Source of the DNA: Nonomuraea rhodomycinica
GTDB lineage: Bacteria > Actinomycetota > Actinomycetes > Streptosporangiales > Streptosporangiaceae
NCBI RefSeq assembly: GCF_013363995.1
Contig: NZ_JABWGO010000020.1
Span: forward strand, 1 to 64,000
Length of the DNA stretch: 64,000 nt
Reading direction: 5' to 3'
Positions 15,614 to 23,910 of the stretch are shown here, piece by piece; positions within the stretch are counted from its first letter, which is position 1, and every line of letters begins with the position of its first letter. A program made the position numbers and the translations under genes. The notes under the pieces were generated by a model that saw only the letters and a list, made by a program, of their open reading frames with translations, searched no databases and was not told where the DNA came from.

Positions 15614-15928
15614 TCAGCAGCCGTCGGTCACGTAGCAGCCCTTCACGTACCACTTGCCGCTGTAGTAGGCGCTGCTGGTGGCCGTGCTCGTACCGCCCTT
15701 GTAGGCCAGGCCGCCCGAGATGTACTGACAGCTGGAGGTGGAGCAGAAGTAGCCGTAGACCCGGAAGTAGGTCTCGAGCCCGCTGGTGCACTTGACGCTC
15801 ACCGAGTGGGCGGTGCTCCCGGTCTTGGTGCAGCCGCTGATCGCGGCCGCGGGGGACGCGGTGCCGCCGATGAGGGCGGCGGCCCCCAGAGCGATACCGG
15901 CGACGCTGGAAAGGATCTTTTTCGTCAC
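15614..15928 (-). CDS. Small secreted six-cysteine protein, unknown function
   Basis: 104 aa. Sec signal peptide: KK at the N-terminus, hydrophobic IALGAAALIGGTA, and a probable cut after SPAAA near residue 29. The mature part of about 75 residues has exactly six Cys (33, 47, 62, 67, 98, 104), consistent with three disulfides, and is rich in Tyr, Ser, Thr and Gly. I recognise no family. It has its own terminator and is monocistronic. Candidate roles (secreted inhibitor, surface or signalling protein) cannot be separated from sequence alone. Confidence 0.75.
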   Translation of the reverse strand: MTKKILSSVAGIALGAAALIGGTASPAAAISGCTKTGSTAHSVSVKCTSGLETYFRVYGYFCSTSSCQYISGGLAYKGGTSTATSSAYYSGKWYVKGCYVTDGC

Positions 15929-16028
15929 GAGGGTCCATGATCAACCATCTGCGGCGATCTTCACAAGTGGGGTGGAGAAGTCTTCGCCGGACCAGTCGAG
16001 CGGCGCCGGAGGCCGGACCCCGCCGGGC

Positions 16029-16967
16029 TCAGTCGCGAAGCAGGCGCTCGCGCCGGGCCAGCAGCCGCTCGCGCTCGGCCAGCAGCTGGGCGCAGCGGTC
16101 ATTCATGAGGGTGCTCGTGTCGTGGACCCATCGGGCCGTCCGCTCGACCTCGGCCCGGGTGCTCTCGATGCGCTGATGCTTGATCGCGTCGGTGATGACG
16201 TTGTCGAAGAACGTGTCGACGAACCATCGGGTGTCGACCTCGGGCAGGCGGGGGCGCACGGCGAGGCCGACGTCGGCCAGCTCCCGGGAGAAGACGTCCA
16301 GGGCGCGCTGAGCGTGCCAGGCGGCCTGGTCGGCGGTGCGCAGCCGATCGTGCTCGATGCCGTCGGCGATCAGGCCGCCGCCGAACAGGTCCCAGGTGGA
16401 GGCGCGCCGGGCCGAGGTGAGGTGGCGCAGCACGTCGCCGAGCGCGTCCTGCGCGGCCCGTCCGGCGTGGCGGGCCTCGGTGTGCTCGCGCGTGTCCGCC
16501 GCGACGCGGCGCAGGGCGGCGTCGATGTCGGCCAACTCCCTGGCGCGGGCGTCACCGCCGCCGATGAGCAGCCGCTCCTTCTCGGCCAGCAGGCGCGCGT
16601 ACTCCTCAGGGGCGCTCGCCAGCTCCGCCAGCTCGGCCTCGGCCGCGCGGGCGTCCGCCTCGAGCTGGGCCAGGCGGGCGCGATGGCCCTCGACCCGCCG
16701 GGCGGCGGCGGCCGCCTCGGCGCGCTCGCGGGCCAGCCGCTCCTCGCGGTGGCCCAGCAGGCGGGCCAGCGCGGCGGACAGCCCGCCTTCCAGGCGGGAG
16801 ACGTCGTGCTCCTCCTCGGCCAGCCGCTGTTCGAGCTGTGCCAGGGTGTCCCGGGCCTGCCGGATCTGGTCCGCCGTGGCCTCGCGCAGCCGCCGCAGGT
16901 GGCCGGCCCGGTGCGCGCGGGCGGCCGCCTCGCGCAGCCGCTCGTCGAGATCTGGGGAGCTCGTCAC
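16029..16967 (-). CDS. Conserved coiled-coil protein of unknown function
   Basis: 312 aa, highly charged. Residues about 20-160 are an almost continuous coiled coil of Ala/Glu/Arg heptads, as is the C-terminal 40 residues. Between them is a conserved-looking core, SARRASTWDLFGGGLIADGIEHDRLRTADQAAWHAQRALDVFSRELADV. A similar block with the ASTWD-GGG-AD pattern occurs in uncharacterised coiled-coil proteins of Gram-positive bacteria (recollection). No signal peptide or membrane segment, so it is cytoplasmic. It stands alone between a secreted peptide gene and a pseudogene. Function unknown. Confidence 0.75.
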   Translation of the reverse strand: MTSSPDLDERLREAAARAHRAGHLRRLREATADQIRQARDTLAQLEQRLAEEEHDVSRLEGGLSAALARLLGHREERLARERAEAAAAARRVEGHRARLAQLEADARAAEAELAELASAPEEYARLLAEKERLLIGGGDARARELADIDAALRRVAADTREHTEARHAGRAAQDALGDVLRHLTSARRASTWDLFGGGLIADGIEHDRLRTADQAAWHAQRALDVFSRELADVGLAVRPRLPEVDTRWFVDTFFDNVITDAIKHQRIESTRAEVERTARWVHDTSTLMNDRCAQLLAERERLLARRERLLRD

Positions 16968-17021
16968 ATCTCGAAGGACGAACGAGACGTTCCGGATGTT
17001 CCGTGGAACGCCGGGGCGGGC

Positions 17022-17500
17022 TCAGGGCGCCAGCAGGTCGTCCAGTTCGGCCTCGAACAGCAGCTCCGGGTCGAAGCCCATCCCGCTGAAATGACCGGCG
17101 AGCTCCAGGGACAGGGCGCCGTGCAGCCGGGTCCAGAACGTCATGGCCCGGCGCAGGGCGGCGGGCGGGGCGGGGTGGCCGCCCGCCCACCGCCGGTGGT
17201 CCTGGAGGTGGGCGTCGAACGGCGTCGCGGGGCGGCCGGAGGGCAGCGCGGCGCAGGCGTCGAGCAGGTCGCCATGATCTCGGACGCGATCGCGGTGATG
17301 TCGTCGGGGGCGTGGTAGCCGGGGACGGGCGTGCCGTAGACGAGGAAGTAGCGCTGGGGGTCGTCGAGCGCCCAGCGGCGCAGGGCGCGGGCCAGCGCGG
17401 CGACGTCGGGACCGGGGGCGGAGGCGGCGCGGAAGGCGTCGGCGAGGCTGCGGTACGCGTCCCTGATCAGCTCGGTGATCAGCTCGTCGCGGCCGGCGCG
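17022..17500 (-). pseudogene. TetR-family regulator remnant, C-terminal domain only
   Basis: Minus-strand residues GRDELITELIRDAYRSLADAFRAA ... DDPQRYFLVYGTPVPGYHAPDD, then after a frame change near 17270 LLDACAALPSG ... MTFWTRLHGALSLELAGHFSGMGFDPELLFEAELDDLL, form the C-terminal ligand domain of a WHG-type TetR regulator. The N-terminal HTH and start codon are missing. It breaks off where the plus-strand dehydrogenase remnant begins. It cannot bind DNA as encoded and is a decayed gene. Confidence 0.78.
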
Positions 17501-17839
17501 CCCGGCGGCACGCTCGTCTCCTACGGCAGCGCCTCCACCCGGGACGACGAGGGGTCCAAGCAGTGGCCCGTGCTCAAGCTGCTGCTGCGGGTGTGGCTGT
17601 GGAACGCGCTGCCCAACCGCCGCCGCGCGTACTTCTTCAACATCTGGGCGGGGCGGGCCCTGGCGAAGAACGCGTTCCGCGCGCGGCTGCGCGCCGACCT
17701 CACCCAGGTCTTCGCGGCGCTCCGGCGCGGCGACGTGACCGCCCGGATCGCCGCCGAGCTGCCGCTCGCCCGCGTCGCCGGCGCCATGCGGCTGGCCGAG
17801 TCCGGCACGGTGGCCGGGAAGGTCGTCCTCACGCCGTAG
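17498..17839 (+). pseudogene. Zinc-type (MDR) dehydrogenase remnant, C-terminal part only
   Basis: Plus-strand residues APGGTLVSYGSAST ... WPVLKLLLRVWLWNALPNRRRAYFFNIWAGR ... FRARLRADLTQVFAALRRGDVTARIAAELPLARVAGAMRLAESGTVAGKVVLTP are the last third of a medium-chain dehydrogenase/quinone oxidoreductase. No start or N-terminal catalytic domain remains. An open frame extends left to 17312 only because it reads the antisense of the TetR remnant. A single deletion removed the 5' halves of a divergent TetR/MDR pair and joined the rest at about 17490-17505. Confidence 0.8.
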
Positions 17840-17844
17840 GGCGC

Positions 17845-19014
17845 CTACTCCCGGCCCTCCTCCGGCAGGCCGTTGTCGAACTGCCGGGGCTGCACCGGCC
17901 CGCGCGGCGCGCCGCCGCGCTCGGCCCTGGCCAGGACGGCGGCGTCGGGGTAGTCGGTGACGAAGGCGTCCACGCCCAGGTCCAGGTGGGCGCGGTACTC
18001 CGCGAGCGCGTCACCGTGGTCGGTCGGCGCCTGGCCGCGGCGCAGTTGCAGCGGCAGGTACTGGTTCTCGCTGCGGAAGGTGTACACGCCGATCTTCAGC
18101 CCGGCCTTGTGCGCGTCGGACACGAGCGTCGTCGGGGCGCCCCAGCCGCCGTCCGGGCCGACCGGGATGGCCGACGACTTGTCCGGCCCGATCCACTGGG
18201 CGTAGGTGGCGATCTTCGCCAGCCCCTCGGGCCTCATCATGTCCGCGTACGTCGTCGGGTCGCCGGCCGCGGTCAGGTCGTACGGCCGGCCGCTGGTGCC
18301 CAGCGCCTGCCACAGCGGCACGCGCAGCTCCTTGGCCACCCGCTTCAGGCTGGACGGCTCGAACGACTGGACCACCACCGGGCTGTCCGGCCGGTCGAGC
18401 CCGTTGCGCTTGACGGTCTCGATCAGCGGCTCCTCCAGCGGCAGCCCGATCGACCTGAAGTAGGTGGGGTGCTTGGTCTCGGGGAAGACGCCGACCTGCC
18501 TGCCGTACCGGCGGGACAGCCGCTTGGCCAGGTCGAGCACCTCCTGGAAGGTGAGCACCTGGTAGGAGCCGTTGTAGACGGTGTTGCGCTGGCGGATCGC
18601 GGGCAGCCGCTCGACCGCCCGCAGCGTCTTCAGCTCCGCCAGCGTGAAGTCCTCGGTGAACCACCCGGTCACGTCGCGCCCGTCGACGACCTTGGTGGTC
18701 CTGCGGGCGGCGAACTCGGGGCGCAGCGACACGTCGGTGGTGCCGGAGATCTCGTTCTCGTGCCGGACGACCAGCACGTGGTCCTTGGTCGGCACCAGGT
18801 CGGGCTCGATCCAGTCGGCGCCCATGGCCACGGCCAGCTCGTACCCGCCCCTGGTGTGCTCGGGGCGGTGGCCCGCCGCGCCGCGGTGGCCGACGACGAC
18901 GACCTTGGACCGGTCGGCCGCGGCCGTGGGCGCGGGCTCGGCCGAGGCCGCGGCGGCGGGTGCGGCGGCGAGGGGGACGAGGACGGCGAGGGGCGTGGCT
19001 GCGATCTTACGCAC
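17845..19014 (-). CDS. Secreted glycerophosphodiester phosphodiesterase
   Basis: 389 aa from GTG 19012-19014 (GGGAG upstream). Signal peptide LAVLVPLAAAPAAAASA. GDPD domain: HRGAAGHRPEHT gives catalytic H43 and E52; E70 and D72 (DWIEPDLV) are metal ligands; H85 (VVRHENEISGTTDV) is the second catalytic His. It ends with the family VDAFVTDYPDAA motif. It hydrolyses deacylated phospholipid glycerophosphodiesters outside the cell, releasing glycerol-3-phosphate, a phosphate or carbon scavenging role. The insert between barrel strands is longer than in UgpQ and resembles GlpQ. No Pho box was recognised upstream. Confidence 0.92.
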   Translation of the reverse strand: MRKIAATPLAVLVPLAAAPAAAASAEPAPTAAADRSKVVVVGHRGAAGHRPEHTRGGYELAVAMGADWIEPDLVPTKDHVLVVRHENEISGTTDVSLRPEFAARRTTKVVDGRDVTGWFTEDFTLAELKTLRAVERLPAIRQRNTVYNGSYQVLTFQEVLDLAKRLSRRYGRQVGVFPETKHPTYFRSIGLPLEEPLIETVKRNGLDRPDSPVVVQSFEPSSLKRVAKELRVPLWQALGTSGRPYDLTAAGDPTTYADMMRPEGLAKIATYAQWIGPDKSSAIPVGPDGGWGAPTTLVSDAHKAGLKIGVYTFRSENQYLPLQLRRGQAPTDHGDALAEYRAHLDLGVDAFVTDYPDAAVLARAERGGAPRGPVQPRQFDNGLPEEGRE

Positions 19015-19217
19015 GTGAAGCTCCCTGCGGTGTCGGCACCGGAGACTCTCACCGGTGATCACCGCGGCGATTATGGTAAGGACCGAAACCAAGCTCCGGC
19101 CCAATAATGGCCGAATTTGCGGTGACTAGCGCGTTCTGGCGATGCCGGAGGTGTGAAAGTCGCCTTCCGGGATAGGTGTCTGCGTTCATCACTCGCACCG
19201 GCTCGTGGAGGGCTCTC

Positions 19218-19433
19218 ATGACAGCCGATCAGTCGCTCATCTGCCCGAAGTGCCAGGGCGTGATCGCCGCCGCGGACCCGACCGCCTACACGCCCGCCCG
19301 CGCGCGGCTGATCGTCGCCCATGGCTTCTGCCAGGGGAAGTGCTCCACCGCCGAGCACGAGCCCCGGCCTCAGGAGGCGGCCGCCGCCACCTCGGGGGCC
19401 CACCGCCGCGCGGTCCCGGCGGGCACCTCCTGA
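19218..19433 (+). CDS. Small protein with CxxC and a second Cys pair
   Basis: 71 aa from ATG 19218 with a GGAGG ribosome site 6-10 nt upstream. SLICPKCQGVI and GFCQGKCST give four Cys arranged like a small zinc finger. The C-terminal 25 residues are Ala-rich and low-complexity. No family recognised. It lies 43 bp before an alpha/beta hydrolase gene on the same strand, so they may share a transcript. Confidence 0.6.
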   Translation: MTADQSLICPKCQGVIAAADPTAYTPARARLIVAHGFCQGKCSTAEHEPRPQEAAAATSGAHRRAVPAGTS

Positions 19434-19476
19434 TCCCCGCGCGACCACGAGGCAGGCGTCACCAGCGAGGTCGGGC

Positions 19477-20292
19477 ATGGAACTCACGGAACGTTTCGCA
19501 TGGAGGGGAAGGCGGATCGCCTGGGGACGGGCGGGCACCGGACCGCCCGTGGTGTTCTGCCACGGCACGCCGTTCTCGTCGCTGCTGTGGCAGCCGTTCG
19601 CCGAGGCGTTGAGCCGCGACTTCACCGTCCACCTGTGGGACATGCCCGGCTACGGCCGCTCCTCCAAGCACGCCGGGCACCCGGTGGACTTCGGCGCGCA
19701 GGCCGACGCCTTCGCGGCCCTGCTCGGCCACTGGGGGCTGGAGCGGCCGCACGTGGTCGCCCACGACTTCGGCGGCGCCGTGTCCCTGCGCGCGCACCTG
19801 AGCCTGGGCGTCGGCTACGCCTCGCTCATGCTCGTCGACGTCGTCGCCATCCCGCCCAGCGGTTCGCCGTTCTTCAGGTTCGTCCAGGAGCACCCGGACG
19901 TCCTGGGCGGGCTGCCGGGCTACATCCACGCCGCGATCGTGCGGGCGTACATCCAGGGCGCGAGCCATCGCGGCCTGCGCGACGACGACCTCGACGCCCT
20001 CGTGCGGCCGTGGACCGGCGATGACGGCCAGCCCGCCTTCTACCGGCAGATCGCCGGCTACGACGAGCGCTTCCTCGAGGAGAACGAGCGCCTCCTCGGC
20101 CGCGTCGGCATCCCGGTGCGGATCCTCTGGGGCACCCGCGACGCCTGGATCCCCGTCGAGGTCGCCCGGCGGCTGCGGAGCCTGATCCCCGGCGCCGAGC
20201 TCTCGCTGATCGAGGACGCCGGCCACCTGATGCACCACGACGCGCCCGTCGCGCTCATGGACGAGCTCCGCGCCTGGCTCGCCGGCAGGTGA
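19477..20292 (+). CDS. Alpha/beta hydrolase with Asp nucleophile (haloalkane dehalogenase- or epoxide hydrolase-like)
   Basis: 271 aa from ATG 19477. Oxyanion motif HGTP (29-32). The nucleophile elbow is VAHDFGGA, so the nucleophile is D97, not Ser. The acid is D222 (GTRDAWIP) and the base is H250 (EDAGHLMHHDAP). An Asp nucleophile is the hallmark of haloalkane dehalogenases and epoxide hydrolases in this fold. A helical cap lies around 130-190. No signal peptide, so it is cytoplasmic. The start has no strong ribosome site; translation may couple to the small upstream gene. Substrate unknown. Confidence 0.85.
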   Translation: MELTERFAWRGRRIAWGRAGTGPPVVFCHGTPFSSLLWQPFAEALSRDFTVHLWDMPGYGRSSKHAGHPVDFGAQADAFAALLGHWGLERPHVVAHDFGGAVSLRAHLSLGVGYASLMLVDVVAIPPSGSPFFRFVQEHPDVLGGLPGYIHAAIVRAYIQGASHRGLRDDDLDALVRPWTGDDGQPAFYRQIAGYDERFLEENERLLGRVGIPVRILWGTRDAWIPVEVARRLRSLIPGAELSLIEDAGHLMHHDAPVALMDELRAWLAGR

Positions 20293-20343
20293 GCGGCCCC
20301 GCGGGCGACGCCGTCCGCGCGCGGAGCGGTCAGCGGGAGATCG

Positions 20344-21588
20344 GTGACGGCTATCATCGGGGGACTCCCTCTCCCCCGGCTGGTGACCTTGCTCCGTACG
20401 TCCACGTCCCCCGACGCGGAGACCGACCCGGGGCGCCGTGTGGTCGCGGTCGTGGTGTGCATGCAGCTGGCCGCCGCGCTCGGCTACTACGCGGTGATGG
20501 CGCACCTGGTGGCTCATCTGCGGGACGGCGTGGGCCTGCCCGCGGGGACGATCGCGCTGGTGCTCGGCCTGCGGGTTGCGGTGCAGTGCGCGTTGTTCCT
20601 GCCGTTCGGTCCGCTGGTGGACCGGATCGGGCCACGGCGGGCCGGAATGCTGGCCTGCGGGCTGAGGACGGTCGCCTTCGGCCTGCTCGCGGTGGCCGAC
20701 GACCTGGGGACGCTGCTGGGCTCGGCCATGGCGCTCGCCGTGGGCGGGGCTCTGCTGCACCCGTGCGCCCAGTCGCTCCTGGCCCGGCTGCCGCCCGCGC
20801 GCAGGTCCGGAGGCTTCGGGAGCTACGTGGTGTCCGGTCAGATCGCGGCGGTCGCGGGTCCTCCGGCGGGGCTGGCGCTGCTGGCGGGAGGGTTCGGGCT
20901 GCTGGCCGCCGTGGCCGCGGGCGCGTGGGCGGTCGCGGCCCTGCTGTTCGGCCTGCTGCCCCGGGCCGTCCGCCCCGCCGGGCCGGTCGATCCCCGCGCG
21001 CTGGTGCGGGGCGTGGCGGACGTCGTCCGCGACCGGGCGTTCCTGCGCTTCGCCGCCGTCGCCGCGCCGAGCACGCTGCTCGCCACCCAGGTCACGACCG
21101 TGGTGCCGCTCAGCGTCGCGGACTCCGGTCAGGCCACGTTGTTCTTCTGCGTGGGGGCGGCCGGCGCCGCCGGTGTGCAGCCGTTCCTGTCCCGGCGCGG
21201 GCGAGGAGGGCGGCCCTGGGTGCTGCGCGCCGGGCTGCTCTGCGCGGGTCTCGGCTATCCGCTGGTGGCCGCGCTGCCTTTCGCGGCGGAGCGGCAGGGG
21301 GTCGTGCTGGTGGCCGCGGCCGTGCTCAACGGGCTCGGCACGGGGCTGACGCAGACGGGGACCTTCCACACGATCGCCGGCCGCGCTCCGCGGGAGCGGG
21401 TGGGCGCGGCCATCGGCGTGGTCAACTTCCTGGCGGGGACGGTGGCGTTCGCGGGCGGTCTGCTGGTCGGGCGGCTGTTCGACGCCGGTGCCGCCTCCGC
21501 CGCCCTGTTCGCTCTCGCGGCGCTCGGCACGGTGTCCGCCGCGGCCGTCAGCCGGGTCGAAGAACAGCCCGCCGACCAGCGGCGATAA
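20344..21588 (+). CDS. MFS transporter
   Basis: 414 aa from GTG 20344 (GGGAG upstream). About 12 hydrophobic segments. Motif A-like GPLVDRIGPRRAGM sits between helices 2 and 3, and GLGTGLTQTGTFHTIAGRAPRERVGAAIG in the C-terminal half. The first about 30 residues are soluble. It resembles small-molecule exporters of the MFS, but the subfamily and substrate are not clear. It lies 51 bp after the alpha/beta hydrolase on the same strand and may form a unit with it. Confidence 0.82.
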   Translation: MTAIIGGLPLPRLVTLLRTSTSPDAETDPGRRVVAVVVCMQLAAALGYYAVMAHLVAHLRDGVGLPAGTIALVLGLRVAVQCALFLPFGPLVDRIGPRRAGMLACGLRTVAFGLLAVADDLGTLLGSAMALAVGGALLHPCAQSLLARLPPARRSGGFGSYVVSGQIAAVAGPPAGLALLAGGFGLLAAVAAGAWAVAALLFGLLPRAVRPAGPVDPRALVRGVADVVRDRAFLRFAAVAAPSTLLATQVTTVVPLSVADSGQATLFFCVGAAGAAGVQPFLSRRGRGGRPWVLRAGLLCAGLGYPLVAALPFAAERQGVVLVAAAVLNGLGTGLTQTGTFHTIAGRAPRERVGAAIGVVNFLAGTVAFAGGLLVGRLFDAGAASAALFALAALGTVSAAAVSRVEEQPADQRR

Positions 21589-21689
21589 AAGAACCGATAT
21601 GGATTCGGGTTCGATACTGGTATTGGACATCTCCTGATCGCATCTGTTTTGCTCCTGCCCTCTGACCGATCATCAGCAGAGGAAGTGAC

Positions 21690-22652
21690 ATGCGACGTCC
21701 CGCGTTCCCGCAGCTGCGCCGCCTCGGCCGCGCCGCCGCAGCGCTGCCCGCGGCCGCTCTGGCGATCTCCCTCCTGTCGGGCGGCACGCCCGGCACGGCC
21801 GCCGCCGCGACCGCCGTGCCGGCCGCCGCCGTGGCGGTTCCGGGCGAGGCCCAGGTACGCAAGGAGCTGCGCGCGCTGGAGTCGGCCTTCCAGGGCCGCA
21901 TCGGCGCGTACGCGGTGGACACGGCCACGGGCAGGACGCTCGCCTACCGGGCGAACGAACGCTTCGCGTTGCTGTCCACGTTCAAGGCGCCGCTGTGCGC
22001 AGCCGTGCTGCACAAGGCCCGCACCTCCGAGCCCGGCCTGATGGGCAAGCTCGTCACGTGGACCGCCGACGACCTGACGCCCGGCTCGCCGATCACCGAG
22101 AAGCACGTCGCGGACGGCCTGACCGTCGCCCAGCTCTGCGCGGCGGCCACCAGCGTCAGCGACGGCACCGCCTCCAATCTGCTGCTCAAGCAGATCGGCG
22201 GGCCCGCCGGCCTGACCGCGTACTTCCGCTCGCTGAAGGACCCGCTCTCGCGCATGGACCGCTGGCACCCCGCGCTCAACGACTGGACCCCCAAGGACAG
22301 GCGCGACACCACCACGCCCGCGGCCATCGCCGCCGACCTGCGGGTGCTCGCGCTCGGCGACGCCCTGCACCGCGAGGACCGCAAGCAGTTCGTCGACTGG
22401 CTGCTGGCCAACAAGACCGGCGCCAACCGCATCCGGGCCGGCCTGCCCAAGACGTGGACGATCGGCGACCGGACCGGCACCAACTCCGACGGGTTCGGCG
22501 GCGGCAACGCCATCGCCGTCATCTGGCCCGGCAAGGACGCGGCCCCGATCGTGATGGCCGTCTACACCAACCGCACCCCCGGCCTGCCCATCGACGAGAA
22601 GACCATCGCCAAGACCGCCACGGTCCTGGCCCGGGGGCTCGGCAAGCTCTGA
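21690..22652 (+). CDS. Class A beta-lactamase homologue lacking the catalytic Glu166
   Basis: 320 aa with an N-terminal Sec or Tat-like signal (RRLGRAAAALPAAALAISLL). Class A fold motifs: STFK (S96-K99) is the acylation site; SDG (157-159) replaces SDN; RTG (261-263) replaces KTG, as in carbenicillinases. The omega-loop reads RWHPALN, so the general base Glu of RWEPELN is His193. Without Glu166, class A enzymes acylate but deacylate poorly, so it may bind beta-lactams without efficient turnover, or act on another substrate (inference). GAGGAAG precedes ATG 21690. Confidence 0.85.
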   Translation: MRRPAFPQLRRLGRAAAALPAAALAISLLSGGTPGTAAAATAVPAAAVAVPGEAQVRKELRALESAFQGRIGAYAVDTATGRTLAYRANERFALLSTFKAPLCAAVLHKARTSEPGLMGKLVTWTADDLTPGSPITEKHVADGLTVAQLCAAATSVSDGTASNLLLKQIGGPAGLTAYFRSLKDPLSRMDRWHPALNDWTPKDRRDTTTPAAIAADLRVLALGDALHREDRKQFVDWLLANKTGANRIRAGLPKTWTIGDRTGTNSDGFGGGNAIAVIWPGKDAAPIVMAVYTNRTPGLPIDEKTIAKTATVLARGLGKL

Positions 22653-22673
22653 GGCGGGCCGTGCGGGCCCGCC
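22653..22673. terminator. Terminator between the beta-lactamase homologue and the aminotransferase
   Basis: 8-bp stem GGCGGGCC/GGCCCGCC with a 5-nt loop between convergent stop codons that lie 24 bp apart. Confidence 0.55.
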
Positions 22674-22676
22674 CCG

Positions 22677-23828
22677 TCACCGAGGGCTTCCGGCCAGCCG
22701 GCGCACCTCGGCGACCAGCCGGTCGATCTCCTCGAACGTGTTGTAGCCGTGGGGCGAGATGCGCAGGGCGCCGGAGCGGGCCGAGCAGGCGATGCCGCGC
22801 ATCCGCAGCTCCAGCGCCGCCGCGGGCGCGTCCAGGCCGTCGAGCGAGAAGCTGACGATACCCGACCTGGCCGCCGCGGAGCGGTCGCTGAGGATGACGG
22901 CTCCCGCCTTGGTCAGGCCCTCGCAGGCGTGCTCGCACAGCGCGTCGACGTGCCGCCACACGGCCTCGACGCCCGCTTCGAGCAGCAGGCCGAGCGACGC
23001 GCCCAGCGCCGCGATGCCGGACATGATCGGCATGCCCCCCTCGAGACGGCGGGCGGTGGGGTCGTAGACCAGGTGGGGGTTGTCCCAGTCCTCCCGATGC
23101 CGCACGGCGTTCCATCCGGGCTCCAGGGGCCGCAGCCGGTCGAGGTGCCGGCCGCGCACGTACAGCAGGCCGCTGCCGGTGGGACCCAGGAGCCACTTGT
23201 GGCCGTCGGCCATGGCGAAGTCCACGCCCCAGCGGTCGAGGTCGGCCGGGACGACGCCGAGCCCCTGGATGACGTCCGCGCACAGCAGGGCGCCGACGTC
23301 GGCGCACACCTCGGCCAGCGCGGGCAGTTCGACCCGCCAGCCCGTGCCGAACTGCACCCAGCTCGTGACGACCACCTTCGGCGGCGGCCCCTGGCGGATG
23401 ACCCGTTCGAACGCCTCGACCGGCAGCGCCCCGCCGGGCCCGGCGGGAGCGACCCGGTCGATCCGCACACCCTGATCCTGAAGGGCGAGCCAGGGATAGA
23501 GGGTCGACGGGAACTCGCCGTCGGGGATGACGACCCGGTCGCCGGGCGACCACGACAGGCCGTTGGCGACGAACCCCAGGCCCTCGGTGGTGTTCTTGAT
23601 GAAGGCGACGTCGTCGGCGGGCACGCCCATCAGGCGCGCGCCCAGGGCGCGGATCCGCTCGTTGTCGCTCTTGTGCTGTTCGTAGGTGAACTCGCCGTCG
23701 ACCGACGCCTCCTGGGCACGGCGCAGCATGGCGTCCACGGCGGGTTGGGGCAGCGGGCAGATTCCGGCGTGGTTGAGGTACGCCCACGAGCGCGTGGTGG
23801 GGAAGTGCTGACGGGCCAGAGGGGGCAT
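22677..23828 (-). CDS. Class V aminotransferase (PLP; isopenicillin-N epimerase/cysteine desulfurase-like)
   Basis: 383 aa from ATG 23826-23828, which has a perfect GGAGGT 5 nt upstream; the ATG at 23840 abuts the operator and lacks a ribosome site. Fold-type I: AYLNHAGICPLP at the N-terminus, FIKNTTEGLGFVANGL, ADVIQGLGVVPADLDRWGVDFAMADGHKWLLGPTGSG with the PLP lysine in DGHKW. It could be an aminotransferase, epimerase or lyase; no desulfurase cysteine loop is obvious. It is monocistronic behind a striking 20+20 bp inverted repeat, with no regulator gene immediately adjacent except the TetR 600 bp away. Confidence 0.85.
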   Translation of the reverse strand: MPPLARQHFPTTRSWAYLNHAGICPLPQPAVDAMLRRAQEASVDGEFTYEQHKSDNERIRALGARLMGVPADDVAFIKNTTEGLGFVANGLSWSPGDRVVIPDGEFPSTLYPWLALQDQGVRIDRVAPAGPGGALPVEAFERVIRQGPPPKVVVTSWVQFGTGWRVELPALAEVCADVGALLCADVIQGLGVVPADLDRWGVDFAMADGHKWLLGPTGSGLLYVRGRHLDRLRPLEPGWNAVRHREDWDNPHLVYDPTARRLEGGMPIMSGIAALGASLGLLLEAGVEAVWRHVDALCEHACEGLTKAGAVILSDRSAAARSGIVSFSLDGLDAPAAALELRMRGIACSARSGALRISPHGYNTFEEIDRLVAEVRRLAGSPR

Positions 23829-23840
23829 GGCGACCTCCAT

Positions 23841-23895
23841 AAGTGGACACCCTGTCCGGTTGAGCGTAGCAGCGGACCGGACAGGGTGTCCACTT
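23841..23895. promoter_or_regulatory. 20+20 bp perfect inverted repeat at the aminotransferase promoter
   Basis: AAGTGGACACCCTGTCCGGT (23841-23860) and its exact complement (23876-23895) are separated by 15 nt. Each arm holds an internal palindrome, GGACA-N3-TGTCC, so two regulator dimers can bind. It ends one base before ATG 23840 and must contain the promoter. Confidence 0.65.
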
Positions 23896-23910
23896 GGCGC
23901 CGACGGCGCC

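Noticed and set aside
17312..17500. Left extension of the dehydrogenase remnant frame
   Set aside because: This part reads the antisense of the TetR remnant, so it is not dehydrogenase coding sequence.
23841..23895. Mobile-element terminal inverted repeats
   Set aside because: The arms enclose only 15 bp, sit exactly at a promoter and contain TetR-like palindromes; no transposase is present.
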